Below are positions 45,301 to 55,791 of a stretch of 64,000 nucleotides of DNA, in pieces; position 1 is the first letter of the stretch; the number at the start of each line of letters is the position of its first letter. The notes beneath the pieces are model-generated. The model had not been told where the DNA came from and did no database searches. It was given only the letters and a program-made list of their open reading frames with translations. The stretch is taken from positions 4,712,001-4,776,000 of the forward strand of contig NC_063017.1 in NCBI RefSeq assembly GCF_020509005.1, written 5' to 3'. The stretch is from Fulvia fulva. Taxonomy: Eukaryota > Ascomycota > Dothideomycetes > Mycosphaerellales > Mycosphaerellaceae. The position numbers and the translations under genes were made by a program.

Positions 45301-45316
45301 ACCCGGGCTCATAACC
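45301..45316 (-). other. Primer binding site of Copia-A copy 2
   Basis: On the minus strand GGTTATGAGCCCGGGT follows the 5' LTR. Its complement CCGGGCTCATAACC resembles the anticodon arm of initiator tRNA-Met (CAT anticodon within CTCATAA) and not a tRNA 3' end. Priming from an internal half-tRNA is known for Drosophila copia and relatives; assignment here is inference from sequence. Confidence 0.65.
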
Positions 45317-45551
45317 TGTTGAACAGGTACGGGTGGATGGCAGCGGAGTGGAGTAAGAGATCAATCTTCAACTGACTAATAGCACGAGCATGCAGCAATA
45401 TATCAGGAACCAATATGTTGATTGTGTTGGATGTCTATCTAAGCTAAAGGGGAGAGAAGGTATCTCCCTACAAGCTGAGTCATCGTGGATGCCTCAGGCT
45501 GCCAGATCACTTCCTGATTGTTGACTCCCTTTGAGATGCTACATCTTAACA
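45317..45551 (-). repeat. Copia-A copy 2, 5' LTR
   Basis: 235 bp, TGTTGAACAGG ... CTTAACA, followed by the CGCTA duplicate at 45552-45556. Confidence 0.95.
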
Positions 45552-46439
45552 CGCTACTTAATATTAGTAGTATAGGCCTTATACTTACGGTAGTAGAGTA
45601 TTAACTAGGTCGTTAACGTAAAAGAAGAACATAACCTTATTATTATAGTAGATACATTCGGAGTCCGATAGGGATACTAGTCTAAGGGAGACTAGCGTCT
45701 CGGTTAGAGAGTTATACTATAATAAAGGGGACTCCTTTAGACCGTAGAGGGCCTTAACTAGCTTAAGGGCGTGTCTATAGGATAGCCTATCGATTCTAGG
45801 AGGTAGTTATAGATATATAGTATATACTTGGTCCGAGTTTAGGAAGGCGTTAATAATATCGAATTGTTCGGCTTCTAGGTCGAAGCTCGCGGCTATAGTA
45901 TAGTAGAGGCGGAATATACTTACTAGTAGTATAGCGGCGTATATGTCTAAGTGTGTTCCTTACAAATCGCCTCTTACGTATAGCCTAGCCTTAAAGCTCT
46001 TTAGTATACCGTACTTGTCTAGTTTATATTTATATACCTACTTTAGAGGTAGTAGTAGCTAAAGTCCCTCCTCTTACTAAGTATCCTAATCCTTCTCTTC
46101 CTTTATTACCTATCTAAATGTGCCTATTACTAGGGCTTTAGTAAACTCCTTAGCTATAGCTTCGATCTACTATTAGGAGAAGCGGTGTTTTATAGCGGCT
46201 CGGTAGTTAGAAGGTTCGGGCGGAAGGTTATCGCGGTATATAGAGGTAGTAGTATTAATACGCCTTAGAGGGCTATTACCTCTTCGTATAGGGCTTCGAT
46301 CGCTCTTATCGTAATAGGCGCGTATTCTAGGTCGTATACCGGATATCTAGCCGATAATTATATTAGCGACTATAATCTAGTATAGTATATAGTAGAAGTA
46401 GATAGATTATATTAGAACGATTAACGAGGACTATTTATT
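45552..46439 (-). mobile_element. Copia-C fragment, right part (RT), RIPped
   Basis: Continuation of the fragment at 39157-39936. Minus-strand reading with stops gives typical copia RT: EAEQFDIINAFLN, LVKALYGLKESPLLL, SDSECIY and FFFYVNDLV (a mutated YVDD box at about 45604-45621). The right boundary to LINE-B is uncertain, around 46.4 kb. No LTR seen. Confidence 0.7.
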
Positions 46440-47499
46440 TGACAGCCCTTATTAAGACGAGCAATCTACTTAAGTAGTAGCGACCCGCCTACGCTAGCGG
46501 CGGCGTAATCGTAGTATAAAGAACCCTAAGACTAAGGTTCCGTTCCCCTAAAGGTAGACCCTAGAGTTACGGAGTTACGGAGGACAACTGCCTAATTAGG
46601 AAGCGCGACCTCGAATAGTAGCGAAGGATAGTAACTAACGAGAGCTATAGCCTTACGAATATTCTATACTAAGAGTTAAACCGGGGAACAAACAAAGAAA
46701 AAACCTAGGACATAAGCTAAGGCCTACTATAAAGAAAGTAGAGGCTAACGACAAATAATATAGCGTAGACGACCCTATATACGGAGGCGGAAAACTTACT
46801 AGGGGATGACGAACACCTAGCCCGGGTATATAAGAACACTATAGTATAGCTACTAGGAGCGCTAAAAGCGCTATTATACTAGATCCCGAAGACAATCTAA
46901 TAAGTAATATAGAAGGTAGCCTAGAGACTAACTATATAGGTAATAGTAGTAGTAGGTAAGAATTAACCCCCTCCGAAGGCAAGTAAGGCGGTACGCCTAT
47001 ATATTACTAATCCGGCGGAGAAACAAGAAATCGTAGCCCTAATAAGTAAGGAGATTATCGATAGAATCGGCCAAAAGGAGGTAGTTAGAGCGAGGGTAGA
47101 GGTAATAGGCGTAGTAAGACTCTTTACCGTATAAGAGTCTAATAGACGAAAGCTAGAGACCTATAAGAAGTAGACTACTAAAGTCGCGAAGTCGGTACGA
47201 GTCTCCTACTAATAGCATACCGTTATTGCCTACGGGGTCCCTAGGACATTTAAGGTCGAAGACCTTCCCTACCTCTAAGTATAGAACTAGAACACCTCCC
47301 TAGAAGTACGACTAACGAAGGCTATATAGCTATATAAGACAGTAGACCGAGAAAAGACGTATTTATCGCTTATTATCTAGGTAGAGACAGCGGAACAAGC
47401 TAACTAGATACTAGACAATAGGCTATTCTAGAACTACGAGAGAATAGACACGGAGATCTATTAGAGTAGCTATAGGGTACTATAATGCTTCTAATACTA
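46440..47499 (+). mobile_element. LINE-B, 5' part (ORF1), RIPped
   Basis: Plus-strand ORF1 relic of a non-LTR element. Translation with stops shows a LINE ORF1-like stretch (PPPKASKAVRLYITNP, GVPRTFKVEDL) leading to the first zinc knuckle Cys-Phe at about 47487. There LINE-A inserted; the knuckle continues at 52499. The start of the element is not resolved. Confidence 0.7.
47486..47499. other. LINE-A target-site duplication (left)
   Basis: TGCTTCTAATACTA, identical to 52485-52498. Confidence 0.9.
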
Positions 47500-47513
47500 G
47501 ATAGATAGATTTG
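47500..47513 (-). repeat. LINE-A copy 1 tetranucleotide 3' tail
   Basis: Plus strand GATAGATAGATTTG at the 3' terminus, so the element ends in CTAT/ATCT repeats. The copy at 55792 has a longer run, showing the repeat number varies as it does for LINE tails. Confidence 0.8.
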
Positions 47514-47673
47514 TCATTCCCCTGTTCTAGGACCCTATCCGGCCTATGCAGGTATATATCTATTGTTATGTACAAAGGGAAACCCGAATAGGTGAAAACC
47601 CTTCCCGCCCCCGACTACTCCTTGTCTAGATTAGCTTTCCCTCTGAACGTACGTAGTCCATGTCACTACCCCG

Positions 47674-50600
47674 TTAGCCCCCGCTCCTAGCCGGTCTCGT
47701 CGCGCTGCGTCGTGTCCTCTCTTCCTGCACTGCTCCTACTAGGCGGTACTGTTCTAGCCAGCCCTTCTCTAGTATCCAGTTCGTAATGCGCCGTAGGTCT
47801 TCAGCGTTGTTAAGAAGTGCCCCAATCGTCCGGTTCCTCGCCTTTGCCATCCACTCCCCCCTTCCTAGCGACCACCTCGGACAGACGAGGAGTGCGTGCC
47901 GTACGTTCTGGGAGCGATAGCCGCAGGGGCAGCTAGTATTCGTGTATCCTGGAACCTTCCTCCATGATAGGTACCCCTGGAGGCCGATGTGTTCGCTTCG
48001 CAGTTGGGTTGCTATGCTACTCTGTGCCCTCGTAAGGCGGTAGTGGATGAGCTTCGGGGGGTGCTTGACCGCGGATTTTGTAGCTGACCATTCCTTAGGT
48101 TGTCCCGCTGGCTGAGGGCGTCCACTATGCCCTACAACCTGGTTGTTCCACCTCTCTTTCCATAGTTGCTCTACAAACGATTTCTCACCTTCCCATTGTG
48201 TTGCTAGCTGTTCGTCCCTTGCCCGGTAGTTCGGCTCGTTTCCGGGTCGAATGCCCTTGTGCGCTGGTACTGATTCGCGGGCCCTTGCGACTGCACTGGC
48301 GATGACCTTCTGTACTGGGTACTGTGCCGACTTGCCTAAGTAGGAGGTCCGTAGTCCCTGGATGTATAGGTCGATCGGCGGTATAGCGGTCTCGTGCTCA
48401 AGCATCCTCGTTGGTGTCGACTTATATGCCCCGGTGACCTTCCTTAGGCATTGGTTTTGGATCTTCGCTAGCGGCGCGACGAGTCCCTTCGATGGGCAGG
48501 CCCTCTCGCCTAAGGACCACACTTGGCTGCCATAGGTAAGGACTGGCCGTACAATAGCCGTATATAGAAGTCGTGACTGCCGGAAGTCCGCCCCCCATGT
48601 GGACGCAGTGAGCCTCTGGCATGATGCCATATTCTGTTCAGCTTTCCGTAATATTGCCTGTACGTGCTTCCTCCACCGTAGCGCCGGGTCCACCCATAGT
48701 CCGAGGATCCTGAGCTGATTTGCCGGGTTAGTCGTGTGCCCCTGTATCTGGATAGAAGCTTGCATATTGTGGAACCGTGGCCGGCGCGTAAAGTGTATCA
48801 GATTGTACTTTTCTGGGGCAAACCGAGCCCCGTGCCTCCTAGCCCAGTCCTCGCAGATCTTGTGCTTCTCTTCTAGTAGCCTACAGTTCTCCTCAGTCGA
48901 GGAAGACCACGCTAGGATGTTTGTGTCGTCTACGAAGCCGCTCGCAGCGGTGTTCTGGGATTCTAGGGCTGGGAGCAGCGTCGCCATAAAGAAGAGGAAC
49001 AGAATAGGTGCTAGCGTTGAGCCTTGCGGGATTCCAGTGTGGACTGCTTGAAATGGGCTTCTGTACTGGCCGACCAGGATCGACGTACTGCGGTTTTGGA
49101 GGTAGGACCGTACGAAGTTGACAAGCCACTCAGGGAGTCCTTTCGACCTTAGGATGTAGAGAAGCCGCGGGTGTGACACGTAGTCGAAGGCTCCCGATAT
49201 GTCTAGGCTAAGTAAGGAAGCCACCTTGTCCCTATTCTTATACTAGATAGCCTTTACCTAAGAGGTGATAAGTTCCATCGCGGATAGCGTCGATCGCTAT
49301 AGGCGCGCACCTATCTAGGTGTCCGGGAGTAGGGAGTGTTCCTCTACCGCCTCGGAGAGTCTCGTTATAACTAGCTTCTTAAGCGCCTTCCTAAGAGTAT
49401 TAAGGAGCGCAATTAGGCGGTACGACTTCACCTGCGTATAGTCTTCCTTCTGCGGCTTGCGTAGGACCACTGTCGTCGATTGTTTAAAAGCTATCGGGTG
49501 GTATCCGGTCTGTAGGCAGGCGTTGAAGATCGCTGCAACTGCTGGGGCTAGTTGATCTCTACACTTCTTTAGTAGCTCGTTTGGGATCCCATCCGGCCCC
49601 GGGGCTTTCTTCGCCGGCAACTTCCTCAGCACAGCGGTAACTTCTCCCTCGGACACCTCCTGTTGGACCGCGATGCTAGGGGCTAGGGGAGTAGAGCTGT
49701 TTATGTCGCTTAGATCAGCCTCGACTGGGGGTGGGAAGAACTTGCTAGCCAGTAGACGCGCCTTGGCCTCGGGGTCGCTAACCGGGCCACTAGGCGATTG
49801 TAGCGCTGGGATAGAGAAGGAGGGGCCCTGTGTAGGGTCCTGTCGGGCCCATTTCGCTAGCTTCCACATCCTCTCTGGCTTGCCGGCGATTTCTTCCACT
49901 GTGGCCCTCCAGCCGACTGCTTTCTCCCTCCGTATTATGGCTTTCTTCTGTTGGCATGCCTCCCTGTATACGTTCCAGGCCTCCCCGCTATGGCTGCTCG
50001 TCCACACCCGGCGGGCTCTCCTTGCTTCTCTTACTACCGCAGTGCACTCCGGCGTCCAGTATGGTTTGGACCATGTCGTTGGTTGGGCAAGCGGAACGTG
50101 AAGTGAGGTCGCTTTTCTTATTTCGTCTGTCAACCCCTGGACTGCTTCGTCTATCTCGTCTTTACTGTTGTATTGCTGCTGCGCGATCTGGACTAGCCTC
50201 TTGGAGTCATCGAGGTACGCCTGGATGTTGGCCCAGTGGGCCTTTCCCCAGTTTGGCTTAGGGGTTCTCGCTGGTGTGCGTTGTATCTGTGTCGCAATAG
50301 AGGTCCTGACTGGCATGTGGTCTGACGACGCCTCGAGTTCATGTTCGATCCCACAGTAGGTTACCGTGTGGTAGTGGCTATCTGAGATCCAGGAGAGGTC
50401 GATCGTGCCTTGGAGTCCCCCTCTCTTCCAGGTGCCCAGGTCCTTCGGGGTATTGAGGGCAATTGCGTTGCTCGCCATCAAGTCGAGTACTTCGTCGGCT
50501 ATAGGGTGCGGCTGCATAAGGCTTTCCCAGGAAGGGTGGTTTATGTTGAAGTCTCCTACTACGATGTGGCACCCTTGTCTCTTGAGCGCACTGTCTAGGT

Positions 50601-50997
50601 GTCTGCAGACCCCTAGGTCGCGGCTAGACCTCGAGGCTGGCGGTTGCATGTATAGGTTGTGTATCCAGGTGCTACCCACGTGGAGGGAGGTAATATCGCC
50701 CCCGCCTTCTTCGTCTGCGTAGTACACTACCTCCCAGTCGGATTCTAGTATGTCCTTGCTGACATAGAAGCACGTGCGGGGTCTGCCGTCGCCTCGTAGG
50801 CATGTCGTGTAGCCTGGTGACTTGCAGATCGTTGGTCTCTTATGGTGCGGGTTAATCCATGGCTCCTGGATTGCAAGGACGTGGTGGACGCGCGGGTCCG
50901 CCTCGTGTAGGAAATGGTTCTGGACTATATCCTTGCTATGGTTGACGTTATACTGGATGATGCTAAGCGTGTCGAGGCTAGTCATCGGCATCGACAA
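47674..50997 (-). pseudogene. LINE-A ORF2 (endonuclease, reverse transcriptase, CCHC), split by four stops
   Basis: Frame of 1108 codons from ATG 50997, overlapping the ORF1 stop. Two long open parts (50997-49315, 560 codons; and 49224-47674, 516 codons from a Met) are in the same frame, separated by TAG codons at 49315, 49297, 49258 and 49243, each where Gln (CAG) is expected. The endonuclease is complete: SIIQYNVNHSKD, AIQEPW, VVGDFNINHPSW and ASSDHMPV. RT contains KKAPGPDGIPNELLKK, SYRLIALLNTLRKALK, SLLSLDISGAFDYV, GIPQGSTLAPILFLFF and the catalytic FVDDTNILAW at about 48910-48940. The C-terminus has a CPCGYRSQNVRHALLVC finger; I see no RNase H. Full-length protein would need readthrough of all four stops, so it is probably inactive. 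Confidence 0.85.
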
Positions 50998-52255
50998 TCA
51001 TTTCCTCTGTATCGTCCTGTGTCCTACTGCCCTGTGCGTCCTGGTCTACGCCTATCGGCTGTGTACTAAAGGGGAGCCGGGCCTGGTTAGATTCCCTCGC
51101 CGCAGCTAGCAGAGCACGTGGCCTCCCGTACGCCCTAGGCTGCGCATCCTTTACATCGTTCTCGGCCCTAGGGCGCTTGTGCCCGACCGCCGCTAGTTGG
51201 TTCCGGTGTGGGCTAGCCTCACGGTCGCCGTAGAATCTTGGGGCGACGGTTCTGTTTGTGATTGCCTTGTTTTTCGCTAGTTTCCGCTGTGGGCATTCCG
51301 CACTATACGATGGGTGGTGCCCCGGACAGTTCGCGCACCGTCTCGTAGTCGATGTACAGTCCCTAGACATATGGTCTCCTGCACAGTTCGAGCAGGCCTG
51401 CTTGTTTGTGCACGTGTAGGTTTGGTGTCCATACTGTTGGCATTTGAAGCATTGGAGGACACGAAAGGATGAGGAGTGCTTTTCTACTGTCTTGAGGCTG
51501 TATTGCCAGACCAGGCCTTGTTCTATCGCTAGATCCGCCGCTTTCGCGTCTTGTAGCCATACTATTAGCGCCGAGGCCTTCTTGCCTTCTGGCCATTTCC
51601 TATGGAGCCAAGTCGCCTTCTGGATTGGAGAGTTAAGAGTGACCGGGTTGTCCTCTTGGAGAGCGCGTAGGTGACCCTGGTTGGTTGGGTCAAACTCCTT
51701 AGGCATGTCGTGGACTAGGATCGTGAATTGTTTCGTTGAGACCTTCGCTGATGCCGCAACCTTAGATGCCCACTGTGGCTGTGCCTCTAGGTGCCTCCTA
51801 GCAGTAGCAGAGCTAGTATAGATCTGTAGAGTGCCGTTGGACTGTTGGTTCACTGCGACCACCCCTGGTTGGTTGATTCGTTGGGCGAGCTCCTTGTTCG
51901 ATAGCTTCGCAACTTCGGCCTGGTCTTCCTTTGCTGCAATGCGGATCGTAACTGCATCGTGCGTTGGGCGGGGGCCTGGTATCGATGCCGCGACCGATGC
52001 CCAGCTATGGGGGTGTTGATTCCGGGCGGCCTTGCTAATCGCCTGGGACGTCGTCCTCATTTCTTGTTGCCCTCGGTGATACGACAGTACAAGCGCCGTG
52101 CGTAGCTGAGTGATCATTACCTGTAGAGACCGGTAAGGGAGCTGATCGTTAGTTTCCATGCTTTTTGCGTCCTCTATAAGTTGCTGCCAGTTGTCTTGGG
52201 GGGGCTTCGCCTGTAGGGCCGTAGGCGCCGTTAGTGCCGTAGCCTGGGCTGCCAT
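50978..52255 (-). CDS. LINE-A ORF1 nucleic-acid-binding protein (425 aa)
   Basis: An open 425-codon frame. The N-terminal half is Ala/Gln-rich with helical stretches. The middle resembles the RNA-binding domain of Tad1/I-type ORF1 proteins (TKQFTILVHDMPKEFDP, then KATWLHRKWPEGKKASALIV). Residues about 260-320 hold three zinc knuckles: CFKCQQYGHQTYTC (Cys-x2-Cys-x4-His-x4-Cys), CSNCAGDHMSRDC and CANCPGHHPSYSAEC. A basic tail and a short acidic end (EEMIVDADD) follow. The stop overlaps the ORF2 start within ATGACTAG, suggesting coupled translation. The protein would coat LINE RNA. No stop or frameshift is present, in contrast to the RIPped copy at 56117-61138. Confidence 0.9.
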   Translation of the reverse strand: MAAQATALTAPTALQAKPPQDNWQQLIEDAKSMETNDQLPYRSLQVMITQLRTALVLSYHRGQQEMRTTSQAISKAARNQHPHSWASVAASIPGPRPTHDAVTIRIAAKEDQAEVAKLSNKELAQRINQPGVVAVNQQSNGTLQIYTSSATARRHLEAQPQWASKVAASAKVSTKQFTILVHDMPKEFDPTNQGHLRALQEDNPVTLNSPIQKATWLHRKWPEGKKASALIVWLQDAKAADLAIEQGLVWQYSLKTVEKHSSSFRVLQCFKCQQYGHQTYTCTNKQACSNCAGDHMSRDCTSTTRRCANCPGHHPSYSAECPQRKLAKNKAITNRTVAPRFYGDREASPHRNQLAAVGHKRPRAENDVKDAQPRAYGRPRALLAAARESNQARLPFSTQPIGVDQDAQGSRTQDDTEEMIVDADD

Positions 52256-52484
52256 TGCCTAGGAGTTGCCTAATGTAGCTAGGCACCTCCGCGGCGTTTG
52301 GAGCTGAAGAAACAGGGTGAAGAGAGCTTCAAGCTGTCCAGATTGAATGAGGTAGAACTCCCTCAGTCCTAGGGGCAGTGGCCTGCTTTTTATATCGTTG
52401 GAATGGCCTTGATAAGAGCTTTCGAATGTGTCGTGTTTTGGCGCAGAGATCGATGATTCCCTCTCTTGCTCAAGTATGTTATAT
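52256..52484 (-). other. LINE-A copy 1 5' leader
   Basis: Leader between the insertion point and the ORF1 start. The inner ~190 nt are shared with the fragments at 15063-15343 and 60890-61074; the outermost ~36 nt (beyond GATCGATGA) differ from the other full-length copy. LINEs carry internal promoters here, but no specific motif was recognised. Confidence 0.6.
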
Positions 52485-52498
52485 TGCTTCTAATACTA
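52485..52498. other. LINE-A target-site duplication (right)
   Basis: TGCTTCTAATACTA, matching 47486-47499. Confidence 0.9.
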
Positions 52499-55400
52499 AT
52501 AGTACGGTTATATAGACCTAAAATACGGGGAGAAGACCCTAAGGTGTCCTTACTACGTAGGCCTATACTAGGGAAGGGAATGCCTAAAAAAGGAGAGTAG
52601 GTATATATACTACGGTAGAAGGTACCTAGCGTATTTAAGCTAATACCTAGCTAGAATAGTAGTATAAGAACGAGCGAGACAAGCAAGGATCTCTATACTA
52701 GCTAGGTACCTCTAACGATAGTAGGAGGGACCTACCGTATATAAGGGCTTCGAGCCGAGTAAAAGGAAGAGGGTAGAAGAGACGAATAAGGGAACCTAAC
52801 CGTAAACGTATCTACCTCCCGGTAGGCCTCGACACCTTAACCGGGCCGCTAACAAACTAGGCTAAATACGAATCTTTAGGGCGCCCTAGCGGCCCTAGGG
52901 CTAGCCGGATAGCGAGATATAGGCTTAGGAGATATAGTAGGTTAGTACGGAAATAGACCTTACGGATAACGAATAATACTATACGACGACATTACTATCG
53001 TATAGTATAACATAAACAAAAGTAGGGATAAGGTCTAGCGCTACTTTCTATAAGAGCTAGACCCGCTACGGCACTACGTTATTACGGTATAGGAACTATA
53101 GATCAACCCCTACGTAGGACTCCTAGCTACTTATAATGACCGGAGATACTATACTATAATCGCGGGCTAACGAGGCGTTATCCCGAGGATATATATATAC
53201 GTAAGTAAGACTATAGACCTTAAGTCGTAGAAGGTTATACTACCGTAGTAGGGTAACCTAGGAGACATAATATCAATCTAGATCGATACAATATAAGGCC
53301 CTATCTAGATCTATAACGTTTATAACCCGCTACCGCGGGGTCGGACGAGTAGGGAACTAGGAACCCTCGCCTACCTAGAGCGGACCCTAAGCTAAGATAT
53401 AAAGCAAGTACTCCTCGGCGACTTTAACCTCTACTACCTATAGTAGGGACTCGAATTTACTCCCCCGTACGCGTTTCTAGGGGGAAAGCTACTAGATATA
53501 ACCGTACGCTACGGAATAGCCTTAGTAATACTAAAGGGAATAGAGACGTAGAAGGCCCGTATAAGTATAAGTACGATCGACCTATACTTTCTATTACGAG
53601 AACTTGAAGAGAGACTAGTCTAATACCGACCGAACTACGCGCTAGAAGCCTCCTTAGACTATATCCCTATCTAAACGACGCTAGGGGTAAAGGCGATAGA
53701 GGAGCTAGTAAGCAAACTACGCCGTAACTAGAAGAAGGTACGCTAGGACGATATAAGAGGCTTCCTAATAGCGAACTTACTATAGTATAGAGAACTCGAG
53801 ACGATAGCTTAGCTAGATCAAGTAGCGGAACAGATTACCTCGGTTATATAGTAAGTAGCGGAACAATATACGCCGTTACTCCGGCCCTTAACGTAGTAGA
53901 AGGCCTTCTAGACCCCTAAATGCTCTACGAAGGTAAGGGAGGCTAGAAGGGCAAGGCGATAGTAGACGAAGGAGTATACCTAAGAGACGTAGGAGCAATA
54001 CTATCGCGCGACATAAGAGAAGAAGGCACAGATAGGACGCGATAAGCTATAGGACTAGAGAGCGACGATCGGGCTCGTTATAGAAAACCCGGAATAGATA
54101 TAGAGACTTACTAAATAGGCACGACTACCTAAAGAGTAACAAACCCCTCACTTCCCCCTAATCGTAGACCGCGAAGGGATTACCTAGGCTACGCCCCGGG
54201 GTAAGGCAAAAGTATTAGCCGACTATTTCTTTTCGACGTAAGTAGAGGTAGACCTTACGGATATCGACCCGAGTATATACCCGGAACCCCTAGACATAGA
54301 TTAGGCGGTTAGCTCTAATATAGTAATAGGAGTCATAAGTAAGCTAAAAGGACGAAAAGCCCTAGGCCCGGAAAGGATACTAAACATACTACTAAAAGAG
54401 TATAGAGAAGAGATCGCGCCGAGCCTTATAAACCTATTTACCCCGTACCTACGGCTAGGGTATTACCCGAAGCCGTATAGAGAGTCTATAATAGTAGTGC
54501 TACGTAAGCTATAGAAGGAGGACTATACTTAGCCTAAGTCGTATAGACTAATCGTACTTCTAAACACGATAGGGAAGGTCCTAGAAAAGATAGTAGCCTA
54601 GAGACTTACGTAGCTAGCCGAGGACAACTACGTTCTCCTAGTAATATAGATAGGGGGAAGAAGCTAGCGATCGATACTAATAGTAATAGAGCTAATTACG
54701 GAGCAAATTCAGACCCTCTAGTACTACGGTAGGAACCGAGCGGCGTCCTTACTATCCCTCGACATCGTAGGAGCCTTCGACAACATCTTATACTAAAGGC
54801 TAATATATATCCTATAGTAGAAAGGCATCCCCTAGTAGGTAACGACGTTCGTCTACTCCTTTCTCTAGGAACGGACGACATACCTAGTCCTAGGAAGGTA
54901 TACGTCCGACCCGGTAAAGGTAGAGGCTAGAATACCTTAGGGATCTACTCTCTCCTCTATCCTATTTCTAATATTTATGTCTGATCTAATCCCCCTACTT
55001 ACCTCTCCGTAAACCTTAGTATCGGGGTTCGTAGACGACATAAATATCCTAGCCTAGTTAGACTCGACAGAAGAGAACTATCGCCTCCTTAAAGATAGGT
55101 ACAAGAAATGCGAGGAGTAGGTAAAGAAGTATAGTGCCCAGTTCGCCCCTAAAAAGTACTAACTTATATACTTTAGTAAAGCGAGAACATACTATAATAT
55201 AAAGGCGGCGGTAAGAATCTAAGGCTACGAGACTAAGCTATTAGCGGAGCTACGAGTACTAGGGATCTAGCTCGACCCGAAGCTAAGCTAGAATGTATAG
55301 ATTAAGAAAGCCTAGAGTCGAGCGCAAGTTAACAAAGCCTCGATAAAGAGGCTTACGGTATCTATATAGGGAGTAATATTTGATAAGGCAAGAGTAATAT

Positions 55401-55551
55401 ATAAGGCGATCGTTAGACTAGCTATATTATACGGGGCATAGATTTAGGGAATAGGAGGCGTAGGTAAGCCGATCCCGAAACGGATAGAGCAACCCCTAAA
55501 TAGGATATAGGTAGGTAACCTACGTAGGGTACTAGGCGTATATAAGACAAC
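52499..55551 (+). mobile_element. LINE-B, 3' part (rest of ORF1, ORF2 endonuclease and RT), heavily RIPped
   Basis: Resumes the LINE-B zinc knuckle of ORF1 and runs through ORF2. Plus-strand translation, with many TAG stops, shows the endonuclease (LLGDFNLYYL at about 53.4 kb), then RT segments KSYRLIVLLNTIGKVLEK, SLLSLDIVGAFDNI, GSTLSSILFLIFMSDLIPL and the catalytic FVDDINILA at about 55028-55054. It is cut at 55551 by a Gypsy-3 LTR before the 3' end. Two LINE-B fragments in the opposite orientation lie at 15344-15630 and 27014-27094. Confidence 0.85.
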
Positions 55552-55735
55552 TGTTACGGGTAGCCCGCGACCCCCTACTATAGCTACGTCGGCCCGGCTG
55601 AACCGCGGACCTTCCGTATCGGGTTAGCGCGGCTTAGCTTTACTTTATAACTTCGCCGCGCCTCGCGCTCCTCTTTCGTAGCTTCGTAGAACAACAACTA
55701 TCTCGTTCGGACCCTATAATACGCGCGCCCTTATA
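55552..55735 (+). repeat. Gypsy-3 5' LTR
   Basis: 184 bp, the inverted equivalent of 27095-27278. Confidence 0.85.
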
Positions 55736-55778
55736 GTTTGTTCTACTACCCTACCTAGATCGCGGATCTAGGTAAGGG

Positions 55779-55791
55779 ACGCGTAATAATA
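55779..55791. other. Target-site duplication of the double LINE-A insertion (left)
   Basis: ACGCGTAATAATA, repeated at 61139-61151. Confidence 0.85.

Larger units (their letters stand above)
39937..45551 (-). mobile_element. Copia-A copy 2, intact and recent Ty1/copia retrotransposon
   Basis: 5615 bp, minus strand, with 235-bp LTRs starting TGTT and ending AACA, exact 5-bp target duplication CGCTA, a polypurine tract and a primer site in the expected places, and one uninterrupted Gag-Pol frame. The two LTRs differ at only two positions by eye, both TG versus TA. It is inserted in the RT gene of the RIPped Copia-C. Its dinucleotide content is normal, in sharp contrast to its surroundings, so it arrived after the main wave of RIP. 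Confidence 0.95.
47500..52484 (-). mobile_element. LINE-A copy 1, nearly full-length Tad1-like non-LTR retrotransposon
   Basis: A minus-strand LINE of 4985 bp inserted in the zinc-knuckle region of LINE-B ORF1 with a 14-bp target duplication. From its 5' end: a leader of about 230 nt, ORF1 (52255-50978), ORF2 (50997-47674) and a 3' UTR of about 170 nt ending in a short tetranucleotide tail (GATA repeats on the plus strand). There is no poly(A). It has largely normal CA/TG content, apart from one RIP-like patch at about 49.18-49.44 kb that puts four stops in ORF2. The clade name is inferred from the three-knuckle ORF1 and the endonuclease-RT-CCHC layout. Confidence 0.9.

Noticed and set aside
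48734..51109. Plus-strand ORFs opposite LINE-A ORF1/ORF2, including the one at 49673-50101
   Set aside because: Antisense shadows; no independent domain.
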